From positions 232,501-296,500 of the forward strand of contig CAWZYM010000405.1 in the NCBI GenBank assembly GCA_963966185.1: a stretch of DNA of 64,000 nucleotides. The letters are read 5' to 3'. The translations under genes and the position numbers were made by a program. Below are positions 1 through 11,527 of the stretch, in pieces. The stretch comes from Rhabditoides inermis (Eukaryota; Nematoda; Chromadorea; Rhabditida; Rhabditidae). The notes below the pieces were generated by a model. It made no database searches, was not told where the DNA came from, and saw only the letters and a list, made by a program, of their open reading frames with translations. Within the stretch, counting starts at the first letter, position 1, and the number at the start of each line of letters is the position of its first letter.

Positions 1-2530
1 CGCATTTCTGGTTCGCGAGGAGCTTATACCCTACATCACCTACTCTCGCTGTTATTCGGAAAGACTAGCTGTTATCGAACTATGCAAGAGTGGGAACGTG
101 CTACGCATCATTCTCACCTACATGCCTACAGATCAAATGCCCGACTATGACTACTTACCACAAAGTACTCGACGAAGTGCGCGCGATCGCTTCTCGCACC
201 AGTGAGACCCTGGGGCAACTTCTATATGACTGCAACCGCACAGAGAGAACATGAAAACGTGTACAGTCTGGACAGGCGACTTCAACGCCCAACTTGGGAG
301 AAGACAAAACTCTACCGACTTCGTTCTGGGGAACTTCGGATATGGGGATATGAACCCACGTGGACAACTTCTATATGACTATTGCAACACGAACGGCTGG
401 AAGCTCGCTAACAGCCACTTCAAACACAGAAAGGGAAGAAAGTGGACGTGGAGGTGTCCTTCGGGAGGCTTCTTCGAATATGGTCTATTCCTAACACGAT
501 CTACGCGATACATCCAGAACGTTTGTGTTGATAGCAACTTTTCTGCCACCTCTGACCATCGAGCAATACGAATGACCATCCGGCTGAACATATTTCGCGA
601 CTCTAACAGAAAAACAAAACTGAACAAAAAGACTAAATGGGCTCTGTATAGAGCAGGTATAGAATCGACGCTGGATACACGTGTGACAGGCAGTACTCAA
701 AAACACTGGAAGCGGCTCACAAGGCTGCAACTAGTCTGGTACCCAAGGAGGATTGGCGCTCAACGAGAACGATAGAACTGTTCAAGGAACGGAGAACGCT
801 ACTTTCCCGTGTTGATGCATCTTCCCGAATAGCCTTATGTACCACCAACAAGGCTCTGCGGATATCTCTGCAATCTGATATAGAGAGAAAACAATTTCTC
901 CTATACAAAAGAACACTGTCATCTAAGCAACTCTTTGAACCAACAACGACGCCGATAATGTGGAAAATCAAAAAGATTGATGGAAACCTTACTCGATCTC
1001 AGAAAGAACTGGAGGAGAGAATTGCAGAATACTACAGTACCCTGTACACGTGCCCGCTGGTGGTCGCCCTCCATCCGAGACCACCAGCCGAACCACCCCC
1101 ACCCATTCTACACTCGGAGGTCGAACATCATTTGAAGAGAATGCGAAGAAGAACCGCGCCGGGCATCGACAGAATATCGACTTTTATGTTACAAGCAGCC
1201 AGCGACATACTCATCGACCCAATAGTGCTGTTCAACGACATAATGAACGATGGTTCTCCGCCCCCTCTCTTTGCGGATTCTATTACTACACTGATACCTA
1301 AAAGCGGAGATCTTACTGACCTGGGCAATTTCCGACCTATCGCCGTATTACCAACCCTATACAAGTTGCTGACACGAATACTATTGGGAAGAATGGAGCC
1401 CCTACTAGATGGAGAACAAGGAAAAGAACCAGCCGGCTTCAGAAAGAATTTCTCAAGAATAGAACATGTACATTCCATTAAAGAACTAATTTGGAAAAGC
1501 TACACCTACAAATGCAACCTAGTCCTTGTCTTCGTCGACTACGAAAAAGCCTATGATAGTGTTATATGGAACGGTCTCTGGAATACCATAAATGGAAAAG
1601 GAGTATTTGGCTGCATAATATCAATGCTGAAAAAAGTTGATTCAATGGCTGAGAACGAGATCAAAGTGACACAAGGAGCGGCGAGCGGACCAAGGTGATT
1701 GTTCAACGAGGAGTGAGGCGGGGCTGCGTCCTCAGCCCTGTCCTTTTCAATGCCGTGTTGGAGCAAATACTGAGAAAAATGAATTGGTTGGAGAAATGAG
1801 TGAAAATTTATGGAGAATATTTGAGTCACCTACGATACGCCGATGATGTGCCAGAAGCAAAGAGACCGCTCAGAAAATGCTAGACGAACTGAGTGTGGAA
1901 ATCGAAAAGTATGGATTGCGAATAAGTCAAAAGAAGACGAAGGTTCTCACTATTGGACCAAATCATAACTTGAATCTACGTGGTGCACCTCTCGAGACGG
2001 TGCGAAGTTTTAAATATCTCGGAGTCACATTATCGAAGGATAAAGATACGATTGAACTGGGAAGACGAATGGGAAGTGCGTGGGGAGCGTTGAATAGACA
2101 TCGACGCTTTCTCACGAGCAGGACTGTGCCTATGAAGAGGAAGCGAGCCGTGATCTACACATGTATATTACCGAGAGCCCTCTACTGCTGCGAAACATGG
2201 GCAATGGCAGAAGAACAGAAGGAGAAACTAAGGAGAATGCAACGTCGAATGGAAAGATCGATGATCAATGTCACCCTACGAGATAGAATGAGAAATGAAC
2301 GAGTACGAGAGCTGACAGGACTACGTTATATAATGGATATTGCATGAAGAAGAAAAGCTAACTGGGCAAAGAAGGTAGCGACATTCAACAACCGATGGTC
2401 GAGACGAATGACAGAATGGAGACCGTACGATAAGACGAGGAGAATAAACGGAATGGACGAAGTGGCGAGAACTGGCCGACATTGGCGCGGAGTGACAACG
2501 ACGTTGAATGGAAATCGATAATGCTCACGG
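1..2530 (+). pseudogene. Degraded RTE-type non-LTR retrotransposon
   Basis: This is a decayed LINE-like element, truncated by the window's left edge. An AP-endonuclease domain is visible first (motif GDFNAQLG near 280, then SDHRAIR near 555), followed by reverse transcriptase from about 958. RT landmarks include PGIDRIS near 1160, NFRPIAVLPTLYKL near 1330, FVDYEKAYDS near 1535 and a YADD box near 1835. A tail domain at 1877-2520 carries CETWAM and repeated Arg-rich helices. The order and motifs fit the RTE clade known from nematodes. The frame is broken several times: around 130-250, after 775, at 1697 (the conserved RGVRRGCVLSP block follows in another frame), just after YADD where residues are missing, and by a stop at 2345. 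It is almost certainly inactive. Confidence 0.9.
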
Positions 2531-2654
2531 GACCAGCTCCATAGCGAGACTTTTATGTTTTGTGTATTGAGATTCTGGATAAACTTTTTGATTTTGATTT
2601 TGAGTAGGTTAATATAATTTTTAATAATACTCCGAGTCTATAATAAGTCTCCAC

Positions 2655-2985
2655 TGTTCCTTTAAACGGAATGTACACTCTGAATTTCGAAGTTGAGTTA
2701 GCACCAGGATGTGAAAATATGATGAAAATGATGCACTTTTGCCAATACAACTATGTGTCGGAGAAATCTTTAAATCTGTGAAAAGTTCTGTTGAACATTG
2801 AAAATTGGCACCAATTGGCGCCAATTTCTTCATTTTGACACATTTTGCGCTCAATTTTTTATCGGCTTGCCGGCATTTTCAACAAATAGTTATACTGGCA
2901 AAACTGCATCGTTTTCATCATATTTTCACATACCGGTGCTAACTCCACTTCGAAATTCAGGGTGTACACTCCCTTTAATGCGTTT
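2655..2985. repeat. Foldback (MITE-like) inverted repeat
   Basis: A palindromic stretch of about 330 bp. The left arm near 2660-2755 (TGTACACTCTGAATTTCGAA) and the right arm near 2885-2980 are reverse complements with scattered mismatches. The similarity runs nearly to the centre, which holds the short palindrome TTGGCACCAATTGGCGCCAA near 2805. It encodes nothing, and peptides read on opposite strands are near copies, as expected of a hairpin. It sits just upstream of the first visible exon of the small membrane-protein gene. Confidence 0.8.
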
Positions 2986-3005
2986 AAGATCCTTCTGCGT
3001 TGCAG

Positions 3006-3592
3006 GCTAGACAAAGCATATAAAAATACAATTGAGGTTCGCGTGGGTGAATCGAGGGTGCGAGTCAGCCGCTCTCAACTACTCGCAGTCTCTCTATTCT
3101 GCACACTCCTGGTGAGATGTTTGAAACTTTCCTTTAAGTTCAACACCATAAAAACGTTATGCTTCCCTAATTCTTCTTATCTTCCTACCGTAGGCGTAAC
3201 CTATGTATTATAGTATGACAGTAAAACAATACACAATGACAATGGTGATATGTATGTGTAGAAAGAATTATGGAGGATATTATGAAAGTACGAAAAGTAG
3301 TGGTAAAATGTTTTATCAATACACTTTCACTTTCAGGTTGCGCTTGCAATGGTTACGGTAGTTGCCGTATGCACGTACATTGCATTCAACGACCGATCGC
3401 ACAGCAAGACTAACAACCACGAGGTTTATTTTTGATTCTTCTGTCCGATACAAACTCGAGTAACATGCATGAAAAATAGTTTTAAAAAATAAAATGAATA
3501 AGTAGTCTTTGTAATGCACTTTGATCTCTTTCCTTCTACGGATGATGCGACGTCACACCGGTCGCCCTGACTTTATGATAACTCTCATCCTC

Positions 3593-3644
<52 letters not shown>

Positions 3645-4001
3645 CTTTCTCAATCCTTCTCTCTCACGCATTCACCTCTCGACTTTTTCTTTGTCATCAG
3701 GCAGCATAGCTAATACACATACATAGCTTGGTTTTATGAAATAAAGGAAATGCCCGCGATATATATATATATATTTACAGAAAGACGTTCAGATATCCAT
3801 GATTCGCATTTAATTTTTCCCGCTTTTTCCACTTTTCTCTTTCTTTTTCTTCTTTCGTCATTCCGAATGTTGCAGGTAGTCGGAGTGATCAACTGGCTGC
3901 ACTATCCAATCGGCGACCTCCGCCTTCATCGCATCGACCACGCCCACACAGGCTACGCCCACCCGCACCAACAGCTTCCTCACCACGTCACCCACCATTG
4001 A
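3006..4001 (+). CDS. Small single-pass membrane protein, 5' end not found
   Basis: Three exons join in phase 0: about 3006-3111, 3337-3423 and 3876-4001. They have AG acceptors at 3005, 3336 (TTTCAG) and 3875 (TTGCAG), and donors GTGAGA and GTTTAT. The joined peptide has one long hydrophobic run of about 28 residues starting LLAVSLFCTLL and continuing across the first junction to VCTYIAF. A short polar stretch and a His-rich tail follow (about ten His in the last 30 residues), ending in VTHH. No in-frame ATG lies in the first exon, so the gene must begin further upstream. That region is occupied by the foldback repeat and the retrotransposon, so an upstream exon may lie beyond the window. No family is recognised. 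The AATAAA at 4199 supports this as a real 3' end. Confidence 0.55.
3591..3641. repeat. (CT)n microsatellite
   Basis: Nearly pure CT run in the last intron of the small membrane-protein gene. Confidence 0.95.
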
Positions 4002-4198
4002 TTTTTTATTGTTTCAACTTTTTTTTTTCGATGTTTGAACGTTATAGATCTTTCAATCGCGAATCGCACGATCGTCATATGTGTGTATGTTTCTTTTTTA
4101 CATTGATGTATACAGAGATTTCTCTCTTTCTTTTTGTGCGATTGCCAACGCATTTTGAAATGGGTAATTGAAATGTACGATTGTATAAAGGTGTGCAA

Positions 4199-4204
4199 AA
4201 TAAA
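4199..4204 (+). promoter_or_regulatory. Poly(A) signal AATAAA
   Basis: Canonical hexamer about 200 bp past the stop at 4001 of the small membrane-protein gene. Confidence 0.6.
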
Positions 4205-5584
4205 TATATGAACCGACACTTTGACCAATGCGTTATAATGTGTCTTATGAACAATCAATTTCTGGAGTCCGAGAATTAGGAAATAATTTATATTCAAGCC
4301 CAAATTCCGCTGTTTTGCCCAATTTTATTTTATCATATTGAAAACCTTAATGAAAAGTGCTGATCTTTCTCTAACCACCATAATGCACCTCGTGAAACGC
4401 GTGAAACTATTGTAAGCAGCAGTTGAGTCTCAAAAAAACTAGTTTCTGAATAACGTGTTGGTTGCATTACATCATATTATGAGTCTTTCCTGAGTGTCAT
4501 GATCATGTCTGCGATTTCGATTAAACATGAGAGAGAAGCGGATGTTCTTGAGTGCTGCATCAAAACACGTAGCCATCCATGAGAAAAGCGGGACCGAAGT
4601 CAAAACAACATTGACAAGACTGTCGTCAAGCTATTCTTTGCAGAGAGACTCTATCCCGAGAAGGGAAGAGCCACCACCCATGGCCGGGTCCAATGTATGT
4701 ATGGACTGTCTTATCTCTTGGCAACCGGCTCTTCTCGGATGCTCGAGAGATAGAGGGGTGCCCAGGGGATGACAAGACACTCAAGACAGTCAAGGAGCGT
4801 GGAATTTGTAGTTACTTGTATATCGCATTTACCAACAAAAATACGATCAACCGATATAGAAATCGTTGTCGTTGTCTACTTCTCCACCATACAAACATTT
4901 GGTGATTGTCCGAAAGGTGGTTTTGGGGATTCTCAACTTTCTTCTCTCTTCTTTTTTCATCTTTCGTACTTTCGTTCTATTTCTTCTCTTTTCTTCAAGA
5001 TCAATCTCTTCGAAACAGTCTCTTTAAACGCTTTCGAAACAATCTGTTTCGTCGTGATTCGATCATACCGTAGACTGAAGGCATTTTGGATGACAATTTT
5101 TATTTTAAACAGGGGCGTTTAGCGTAAAACCAAGGGTCATCGAAATTCTGAGAACTTGGGCTTAGCAAAACTGTTTGTATGTAGCTGTAGCAGGAATCCA
5201 TTCGTGTTTCTATGACGCAAGCAACGACCAAAAGTCGAAACTAAAGCGCAATTGTCTAATATTTCAGTTTGTATTCACCTTTGACAATCTTGACAGCACA
5301 GTAAGATAGCAACGTTTCATGGTTCGAACACTTGAGTTCAATTCTGCAAACATAATCTGCAGATATCGGTTTTGTAAGTTAATTATGTGACATTCTTGCA
5401 TGGAGTACAACCCTAACTAAGTATAGCCATGGAAACATAATTAATCAAGGTAATCCTTCCCCCTTCCTCCCTACAAAACGAGGTCTCTATCCTCCTCTCA
5501 CTCATTTCGTGAGTAGCTATGACAACTGCTGCGCACGCAACATACCTTTCATCCCTTGTTTCATACAGTCGCTAGTTGCAGATC
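4205..5584. other. Intergenic, no gene seen
   Basis: No exon with convincing splice borders and codon bias was found. Open frames here (for example 4527-4772) lack the G/C-ending codon pattern of neighbouring genes and match no family I know. The last few hundred bases presumably hold the promoter of the downstream polytopic membrane gene. A 3' splice-like TTGCAG sits at about 5575-5580, just upstream of its ATG, and could be a spliced-leader acceptor. Confidence 0.5.
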
Positions 5585-6153
5585 ATGGTGAGCGCGTACT
5601 TTCTCTACGCTCGCAACTATAAGACCAACGACACCAATCTATTCGAGCTGGTGCCTGGATCCCTAGGTGGGTTCTATGTTTTCTCTTTTTCGACTACAGT
5701 AATCCGTTATAGTATATCACAATAGTTATCCCATTGTTTGTAAAGTGCATAGTGTTACAGTAACCCCCATTGTTAGTGAGGAACAGAATTCTAGAATTAC
5801 TGTATTATTTGAGTTGCGGAAAAACACTGACTATGTACTCACCATTATCTTACATATACGCCATCAATCTGATTGAAACTTGATAGGTACTGGACGTTCT
5901 AAACACTGTAAACTGTGCGTTCTCGATTCTAGCTAATCTACTTGGTACTACACTGTTTCCTAGGTACCATACTGTTTCCTTTCAGAGCTGGCAGCGTCCT
6001 CGAACGGCACGTGCGTGGATTGGGCGCGCGTGTTCCTCACCCGCTATGCGACATTCGCACAGATACTCGAGGCTCTCCTAGCACTCGCATACTGGATAGT
6101 CTCCCCAACAGCGGCGCCCACACAGCTCGCGTGGTACGCGCACGTGAGTTGCC

Positions 6154-6219
<66 letters not shown>

Positions 6220-6400
6220 CATCCGCGCGGACAGACTCATTCGGACAGTGGTTATTTAGGACTGTAAGGGTTACTGTAAGGGTTACTGTAGGTGTGAGGG
6301 TTACTGTATTACAGTACATGTTCACGCTGATCACATTCAACTCGGCGTGGAACCTGCTGCCATGGACGATCGCCCACTTCAGGCACAGCGAGTATGTGTG

Positions 6401-6449
<49 letters not shown>

Positions 6450-7532
6450 AGAGAGGAGAGAGAGAAAGACACACAGAGAGAGAAAGAGAGAGAGAGAGAG
6501 AGAGGAGAGAGGAGAGAGAAAGAGAGGGGAGAGAGAAAGAGGAGAGATAGGGAGAGAGAGACGGAGAGAGAGAGAGAGAGAAAGAAAGAAAGAGAGAGAG
6601 AGAGAGACATGACGAGATGTATGAAGAGAGAGGGAATTAGAAGAATAGGTGATTGAGCAAAGAATACTATGCTCGATATAAAAAGGAATAATGGATTTCA
6701 AGAACTGCAACACCTTCCCTGTAATTAGGCATTTGTGCGCAATTAGATGTAATTCTTCTGTAACAGAGTGACTGTAGGTGAAACATCAAATGAACTTCAG
6801 CCCTGAAAATTGAAAGGACATGCTGATTGCTGCAAAAAGAATTCTGCGAAAAGTGAATGTGAACACAAAATGACTGTTTCAGCCTGAACCTGCTGCACTT
6901 TTGCGGCTCGGTGACGTCTATTTCGATTTTCCTCTTCTTCTTCTACGGCAGTCACGTCTACATGACGCGCACCATCCGCTTCTACTCCAACAAGCGCAAA
7001 GACAACAACGAGGCGATGAACGCGATGACGTGAGCGGCTGACGTCACTCATTAGCATATCATGGCACATGATAGGCAGCAATTACCAATGATTCATTAGA
7101 AACAAAAGTTTGAATTTTTTCTGGTAAGGAAAACGTGTTGCAGGTTCGGGTTGAAGCGCGACATATGAAAGAAGAGCGCGACATATCCAAAAATGATATG
7201 CACATTGAAAACAATAAACAACACTAACTTGCTCGAAACCAGCTCGAAAAAGAAGTGTTACAGATTCAGAAAACAGATTCGAGTTGAATTGTTGTGACCC
7301 AGCAAATAATCAAAGAGCCATGCACACCGAAATCGGCCAAGAAAAAGTTGCAGGTTCAAGTTGAAGCGGGAGCTGTTCGGGAGTGTGGTGTCGGCGATCG
7401 TGTTCGTCGTGTGGACACAGCTCTGCCTCCCCTCTGCATTCCTCGCAGCACTCGGCGCGGTCGTCATGGCACTCCTCATCGCCAGCCTGCTCGCCAGATC
7501 GTGCATGGTGGGAGGGGGGGAGGGGGAGAGAG

Positions 7533-7573
<41 letters not shown>

Positions 7574-8703
7574 CTCTTCCAGTTGCCGGTGTTCTCTCGC
7601 CGCATGGACCGCAGTGACAGGGCGGCGCAGCGCGATACGCGCTTCTTCCCCCTCTACGTCTCCTGCAACCTCGCCATCCCATCGGTCATCGCGCGTGAGT
7701 ACAGTTAGGGGCTCGCGAATTCGAAACAGCCGGGCGAATACAATGGATTACAGTGGAAATGGTGGCAAAATCGCCTGGCGAAAAAAAAGTATGGCGAGCC
7801 CCTTATACAGCGCTCTTCGAGCATGTGAAAGCGGAGAAACTGATAGGACGCAACTCACAGAACTCACGTATTCATAGCGTGAAAGTGTAGAACTCAATAC
7901 AATACATCTGGATCACACGAAAAACGGCGCTCTACCAGGAATACAAATAAAACAAACAGCACACATGGGATCATGGGATGATCAAGTGCGGAATCGGGTG
8001 TCGTTTGTTCCCGCGGATGCGCAGGTGCCGTTCCACGGGAACAACAACCGGTTACTTCGGAAGAATTGGAATGGGCATGTTGCAGTGACGCTGGCGGTGT
8101 GCTGGCAGGTGGGCAGCCCGGACGTGTGCGGCCTCCTCCACCAGCTCGTCTCCATCCACCCGCACTTCGTCGCCGTCCTTCTCATCGCCGCCCCCACATT
8201 CACCGACGCCGTCAAGAGGTCGGAGAACACAGACCTGTTCACGATTAGGAAAGTATAGGTTACGGGTGACATTACGATCGTCAGTTGGCGTGAACAAAGC
8301 GCTTTGGCGACGAGTCCATTCGAAGACGAGGCTAGAGAATATCCAGAGTGGGCAATGTGCTCCACCAGTTTGTTCATCCCAGCTAGCATATCGCCAACTC
8401 TGACACTCCAACTCCAACTAATCACTCGTTCAGGCGCTGGTCAGACGAGTCGATTAGAAGACACAAAATTTCAAAACACTTCAAACTGACAATAATTGAA
8501 TACTGAAAAGACGCTGGTGCGGGGGCGTGACGCTGCACGCGGACGGCTCGACGATGAACCCGCGCGGACGCTGGTTCTTCCGCGCCCGCATCGACCCCGC
8601 CCCGCCCGCGCGACACCCCACTCCCGGACCACTCGAGCTGGACATCGAGGTGGGAGAGAGGGGGAGGGGGAGGGAGGGAGGGAAGGAGAGAGTGAGAGAG
8701 AAG

Positions 8704-8742
<39 letters not shown>

Positions 8743-8815
8743 CCTGCTTCAGACGGCTCCTCCCAGCTACGACGATCACACTACGACGACGCCCACCCAC
8801 GCGCTACCGTACTAG
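5585..8815 (+). CDS. Polytopic (about 7-TM) membrane protein with C-terminal PPSY motif
   Basis: Nine exons join with consistent phase into about 356 residues: 5585-5666, 5986-6143, 6315-6397, 6883-7029, 7354-7507, 7583-7694, 8086-8218, 8511-8649 and 8753-8815. After a soluble N-terminus there are six or seven hydrophobic segments, including ILEALLALAYWIV, TSISIFLFFFYGSHVYM, VVSAIVFVVW, ALGAVVMALLIASLLA, IPSVIALTLAVCW and HFVAVLLIAAP. The tail is cytosolic-looking, Pro-rich, and ends with PPSY, a PPxY motif known to bind WW domains of Nedd4-type E3 ligases. The layout suggests a nematode serpentine receptor, but I see no diagnostic family motif. The exon 8 acceptor (GAAAAG at 8510) has a poor pyrimidine tract, and a better one at 8420 leads quickly to a stop. 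Read-through of exon 7 gives a short alternative end. Exons 2-5 and 8 are followed or flanked by long CT/GA tracts. Confidence 0.75.
6152..6217. repeat. (CT)n microsatellite next to a splice donor
   Basis: About 65 bp of CT repeat beginning some 10 bases after the donor of exon 2 (GTGAGT at 6144). Confidence 0.95.
6403..6608. repeat. (GA)n-rich tract fused to a splice donor
   Basis: About 200 bp of imperfect GA repeat running directly out of the exon 3 donor GTGAGTAGAGAG at 6398. Confidence 0.95.
7508..7571. repeat. G-rich/(GA)n tract filling a 75-bp intron
   Basis: The whole intron between exons 5 and 6 is donor GTGGGA, a G run, a GA repeat and the acceptor CTTCCAG. Confidence 0.9.
8650..8742. 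repeat. G-rich/(GA)n intron tract
   Basis: Intron 8 is a donor followed at once by GA/GGGA repeats and then a short acceptor. Confidence 0.9.
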
Positions 8816-8818
<3 letters not shown>

Positions 8819-8866
<48 letters not shown>

Positions 8867-8893
8867 CTCGCTCTCTCTCGCTCTCTCTCTCTG
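8819..8893. repeat. (CT)n microsatellite in a 3' UTR
   Basis: CT repeat starting four bases after the TAG stop of the membrane-protein gene, so probably transcribed as 3' UTR. Confidence 0.95.
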
Positions 8894-9178
8894 ACTAGAC
8901 CAGCAATAGCAAATCTCCCCTCATCTGACCGAGCCCCATTTTGAAACTACCTGTTCTGCCCGTGTTATGTGTTGTGTGTCGTGTCGTGTTCGTGTATGTT
9001 GTTCTATCGTGATCTCATCTACACCTCCCTCATCCCAGGATCCTCCTCCTCTGCAATACCAAAATACCAAATACCACGTTTCGTTGTTTTGAGGAATCAT
9101 TTGCATTTGCATATCGTTTCTGCGTATTACCCTATAGTTATCTCGCTTGTGTCATGTCTCGTTTTTTTTGTGGTAGTG

Positions 9179-9184
9179 AATAAA
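9179..9184 (+). promoter_or_regulatory. Poly(A) signal AATAAA
   Basis: Hexamer 364 bp past the stop at 8815. The region from here to 9344 is otherwise featureless and presumably holds the promoter of the next gene. Confidence 0.6.
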
Positions 9185-9344
9185 GTATAAAAACCCAAGT
9201 GATCAAAACACAATTGTGCAAAAACAGATCGGTTTGATCGGATATCTCGAGTCTTGAGTGACATCCAGTTTCTTGAAAGATATTTCTCGAAAGATAAGGA
9301 GTGCTTTATTAGAGATCCCATCACTCCATCATCTCATCTGAAAC

Positions 9345-11223
9345 ATGGTGAAATTGCTCCTTGTTCTCTGCTGTTTTGTGGTCTCATGGGCCAAGAACGA
9401 CGTCTACCTGCACTATCGTTTCGACGGCCAGTCGACGTCGTTCAACCCATATGGAAACAGCGCCGTCAGAATCCAAGCGGATGTTCACGTCATCTTCGAC
9501 TTTCACTATGGCAATAGGGACCGCAACGTGAGGTGTAGAATTTGTGTCGAAATCATGTAACATTTTCTGACTGGACGCGTTACTTGCTCTAATTAGCGTA
9601 GAACGATTCGCCCTTCCGCGCTGATTCCAAAGATATTCGATTTATGGGAAAACGTGCCCCGTAAAGTATTGAAAATCGATAAAGAGTGATATGATGACGT
9701 CATATTTCTTTGATCTAGCCGCCATTGCCAAAAATGAGTAATGAAAAATGGTGTCATAAGAGACGTAATTCATCGAGTACTGATTGATTATAATCAAACA
9801 AAGCGTAGTGCTACTATTAGAAACGAATATATTCATAATTTAACTATTAATGACGTCATCAGTGCTTTGATCTAGCCGCCCTCTGTCGCACTTTCCCTGT
9901 GTGAGCGAGCGCTCGGGTGCGCGCGCGCCGCGCGGAATTAGAGCGCAATGTGAACGATGAACCCTATGAACGTTATATATTTTCGAAATCAGCTTGAAAC
10001 GATCTACATTATTATACAAACTGCTATACCACATCCGAACTTCTGAAATTCTCATTGTGGTCCCTACTATGGCAATAAGGTGCTAGGTGCAGTCAGCATA
10101 AATGTTTTGGATCTGCAATTATTTTTCTAGACCGTCTTTCACATGCAACTCTCCGATGTGTTCATTGGAAATGCGTCTTCGGAAGCAGTCACGGAAATGG
10201 ACAGCCTCAACTCGTTCGATCGCGTCGCTGTCTCGAAAGCTGTGCGTAACCTGCCCTGGACACATAAACTGAAGCGTTTCAGGTTCACCACTATCTCGAA
10301 CTGCCATGGCAGTTTCAATCGTCCTTCGGAGAGCTGTACTGGTTCGAGTTCGCTTCGATGGACCATCACTGGAGCAGAGACATCAAGCGAGCCATCTCCA
10401 ACATGTTCCAGGTGAGTGGGTTGTCTCTCAAACTGATATTATTACGACATTCAGCATAGCTTCAATATAAACCATGAGAGTCCGACCATCGATCCAGCTC
10501 GTCTTCGCAGTTATTTGGCAAACAGAAGAAACGGGAGATTTGCTAACCCGGAAGTGAGTTAGTGAAGTGCATCACTGTATAACTTGGTTCTAGAAAACTA
10601 TCGAAGGAGATTGTATGTGCACGTATATATATATATGGACTCGCGGAGAACCATCTGAGACCTTTCAAATAGTCGACTACTCAACATGCAATGTAAGAGA
10701 TACAATAACAATAAACAATACCATGGCGATTATATGACTACGTATAGATTTCCAATCATTAGTTTTCAGGACACTGTAATGGTTCCAAACAACTTGGTCA
10801 GGTATTCGGAACTACGTTACCATATTGAGTCTGTTTACTTCACCGACAATCTTGTCAAGTTTCCGCTAATGTTTGAGAAAGTGCGGTTTGCCGAGCGCCA
10901 TGCCACCTATTCAATGGGAGCGGCGGAGACAAAGGTGAACGAGTCGAATCCTCCATCATACGTTCAGCAACTGCCAGGTCACAATGCGTGTCGAGCTTCT
11001 GCGTGTCTCCATTTCCAGACAGAAGAGCATTGCATCGCCGCACTATCCCGTCCGGACTGACATCATCTACTCGCATAGCTATCACAAGGTAAGCATACGG
11101 TGCAAATAATATCGAATACTACTTCAGAACGGTTCACTCCCATCTATCCTTGGCCTTCCACTGATCTACAGAGAACACCATAACATCCTCCAAATCGAAT
11201 TGCCAAGAGCGTTGATGCACTAA
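9345..11223 (+). CDS. Secreted protein with only the vitellogenin/MTP N-terminal sheet
   Basis: Eight phase-0 exons give 330 residues: 9345-9527, 10131-10241, 10283-10411, 10455-10553, 10594-10692, 10770-10934, 10978-11088 and 11128-11223. A signal peptide (MVKLLLVLCCFVVSWA) is followed by a domain like the amino-terminal part of large lipid-transfer proteins (vitellogenin, apolipoprotein B, microsomal triglyceride transfer protein). The supporting signatures are WSRDIKRAISNMFQ near residue 130 (family form: W..NIKRAIL..) and IEGDCMCTYIYIW near residue 177 (family form: V.GDC.T.Y), with a later STC. Relatives run to 900-4000 residues and continue into an alpha-helical domain. Here a stop comes at residue 330 without it. 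The frame is intact with short clean introns (one of 41 bp), so this looks like a functional short protein. It could bind lipid outside the cell. That role is inferred. Confidence 0.75.
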
Positions 11224-11299
11224 TTCATGCACTATGCAAACTCTTTTCTCATTAATCTTTTCCTAGGAATACCTACAAATGACACGTTCGATAAATCAT

Positions 11300-11305
11300 T
11301 TTATT
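11300..11305 (-). promoter_or_regulatory. Possible poly(A) signal of sec-15
   Basis: AATAAA on the minus strand about 220 bp past the sec-15 stop. The gap 11224-11527 between the two convergent genes holds nothing else that I can identify. Confidence 0.4.
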
Positions 11306-11527
11306 TCCATCTTATCATCACACTTTCATATATAGCACATCTACAAAACATATCAATTGCTCTATCACATTCAACACACAAGCTTGTATGACATCACGGT
11401 TTCTCGGAACTACAAAACATATTCGCAGAAGCACAGGGAAACACTTATTATACTCGATATAATTGCTATAAGAAAGCGGGGTCGATTTTGGAAGCAGTCT
11501 TCGTGCGTAGTCATATCTACTATTAGC

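Noticed and set aside
6044..6713. Long minus-strand frames (188 and 134 codons) near 6.0-6.7 kb
   Set aside because: They consist mostly of Leu-Ser repeats from two CT/GA microsatellites and overlap real exons of the plus-strand membrane-protein gene.
8086..8258. Exon 7 of the polytopic protein read through to the TAG at 8256
   Set aside because: It is possible as a minor form, but the spliced model reaches a longer, G/C-ending coding tail in two further phase-consistent exons, so that was preferred.
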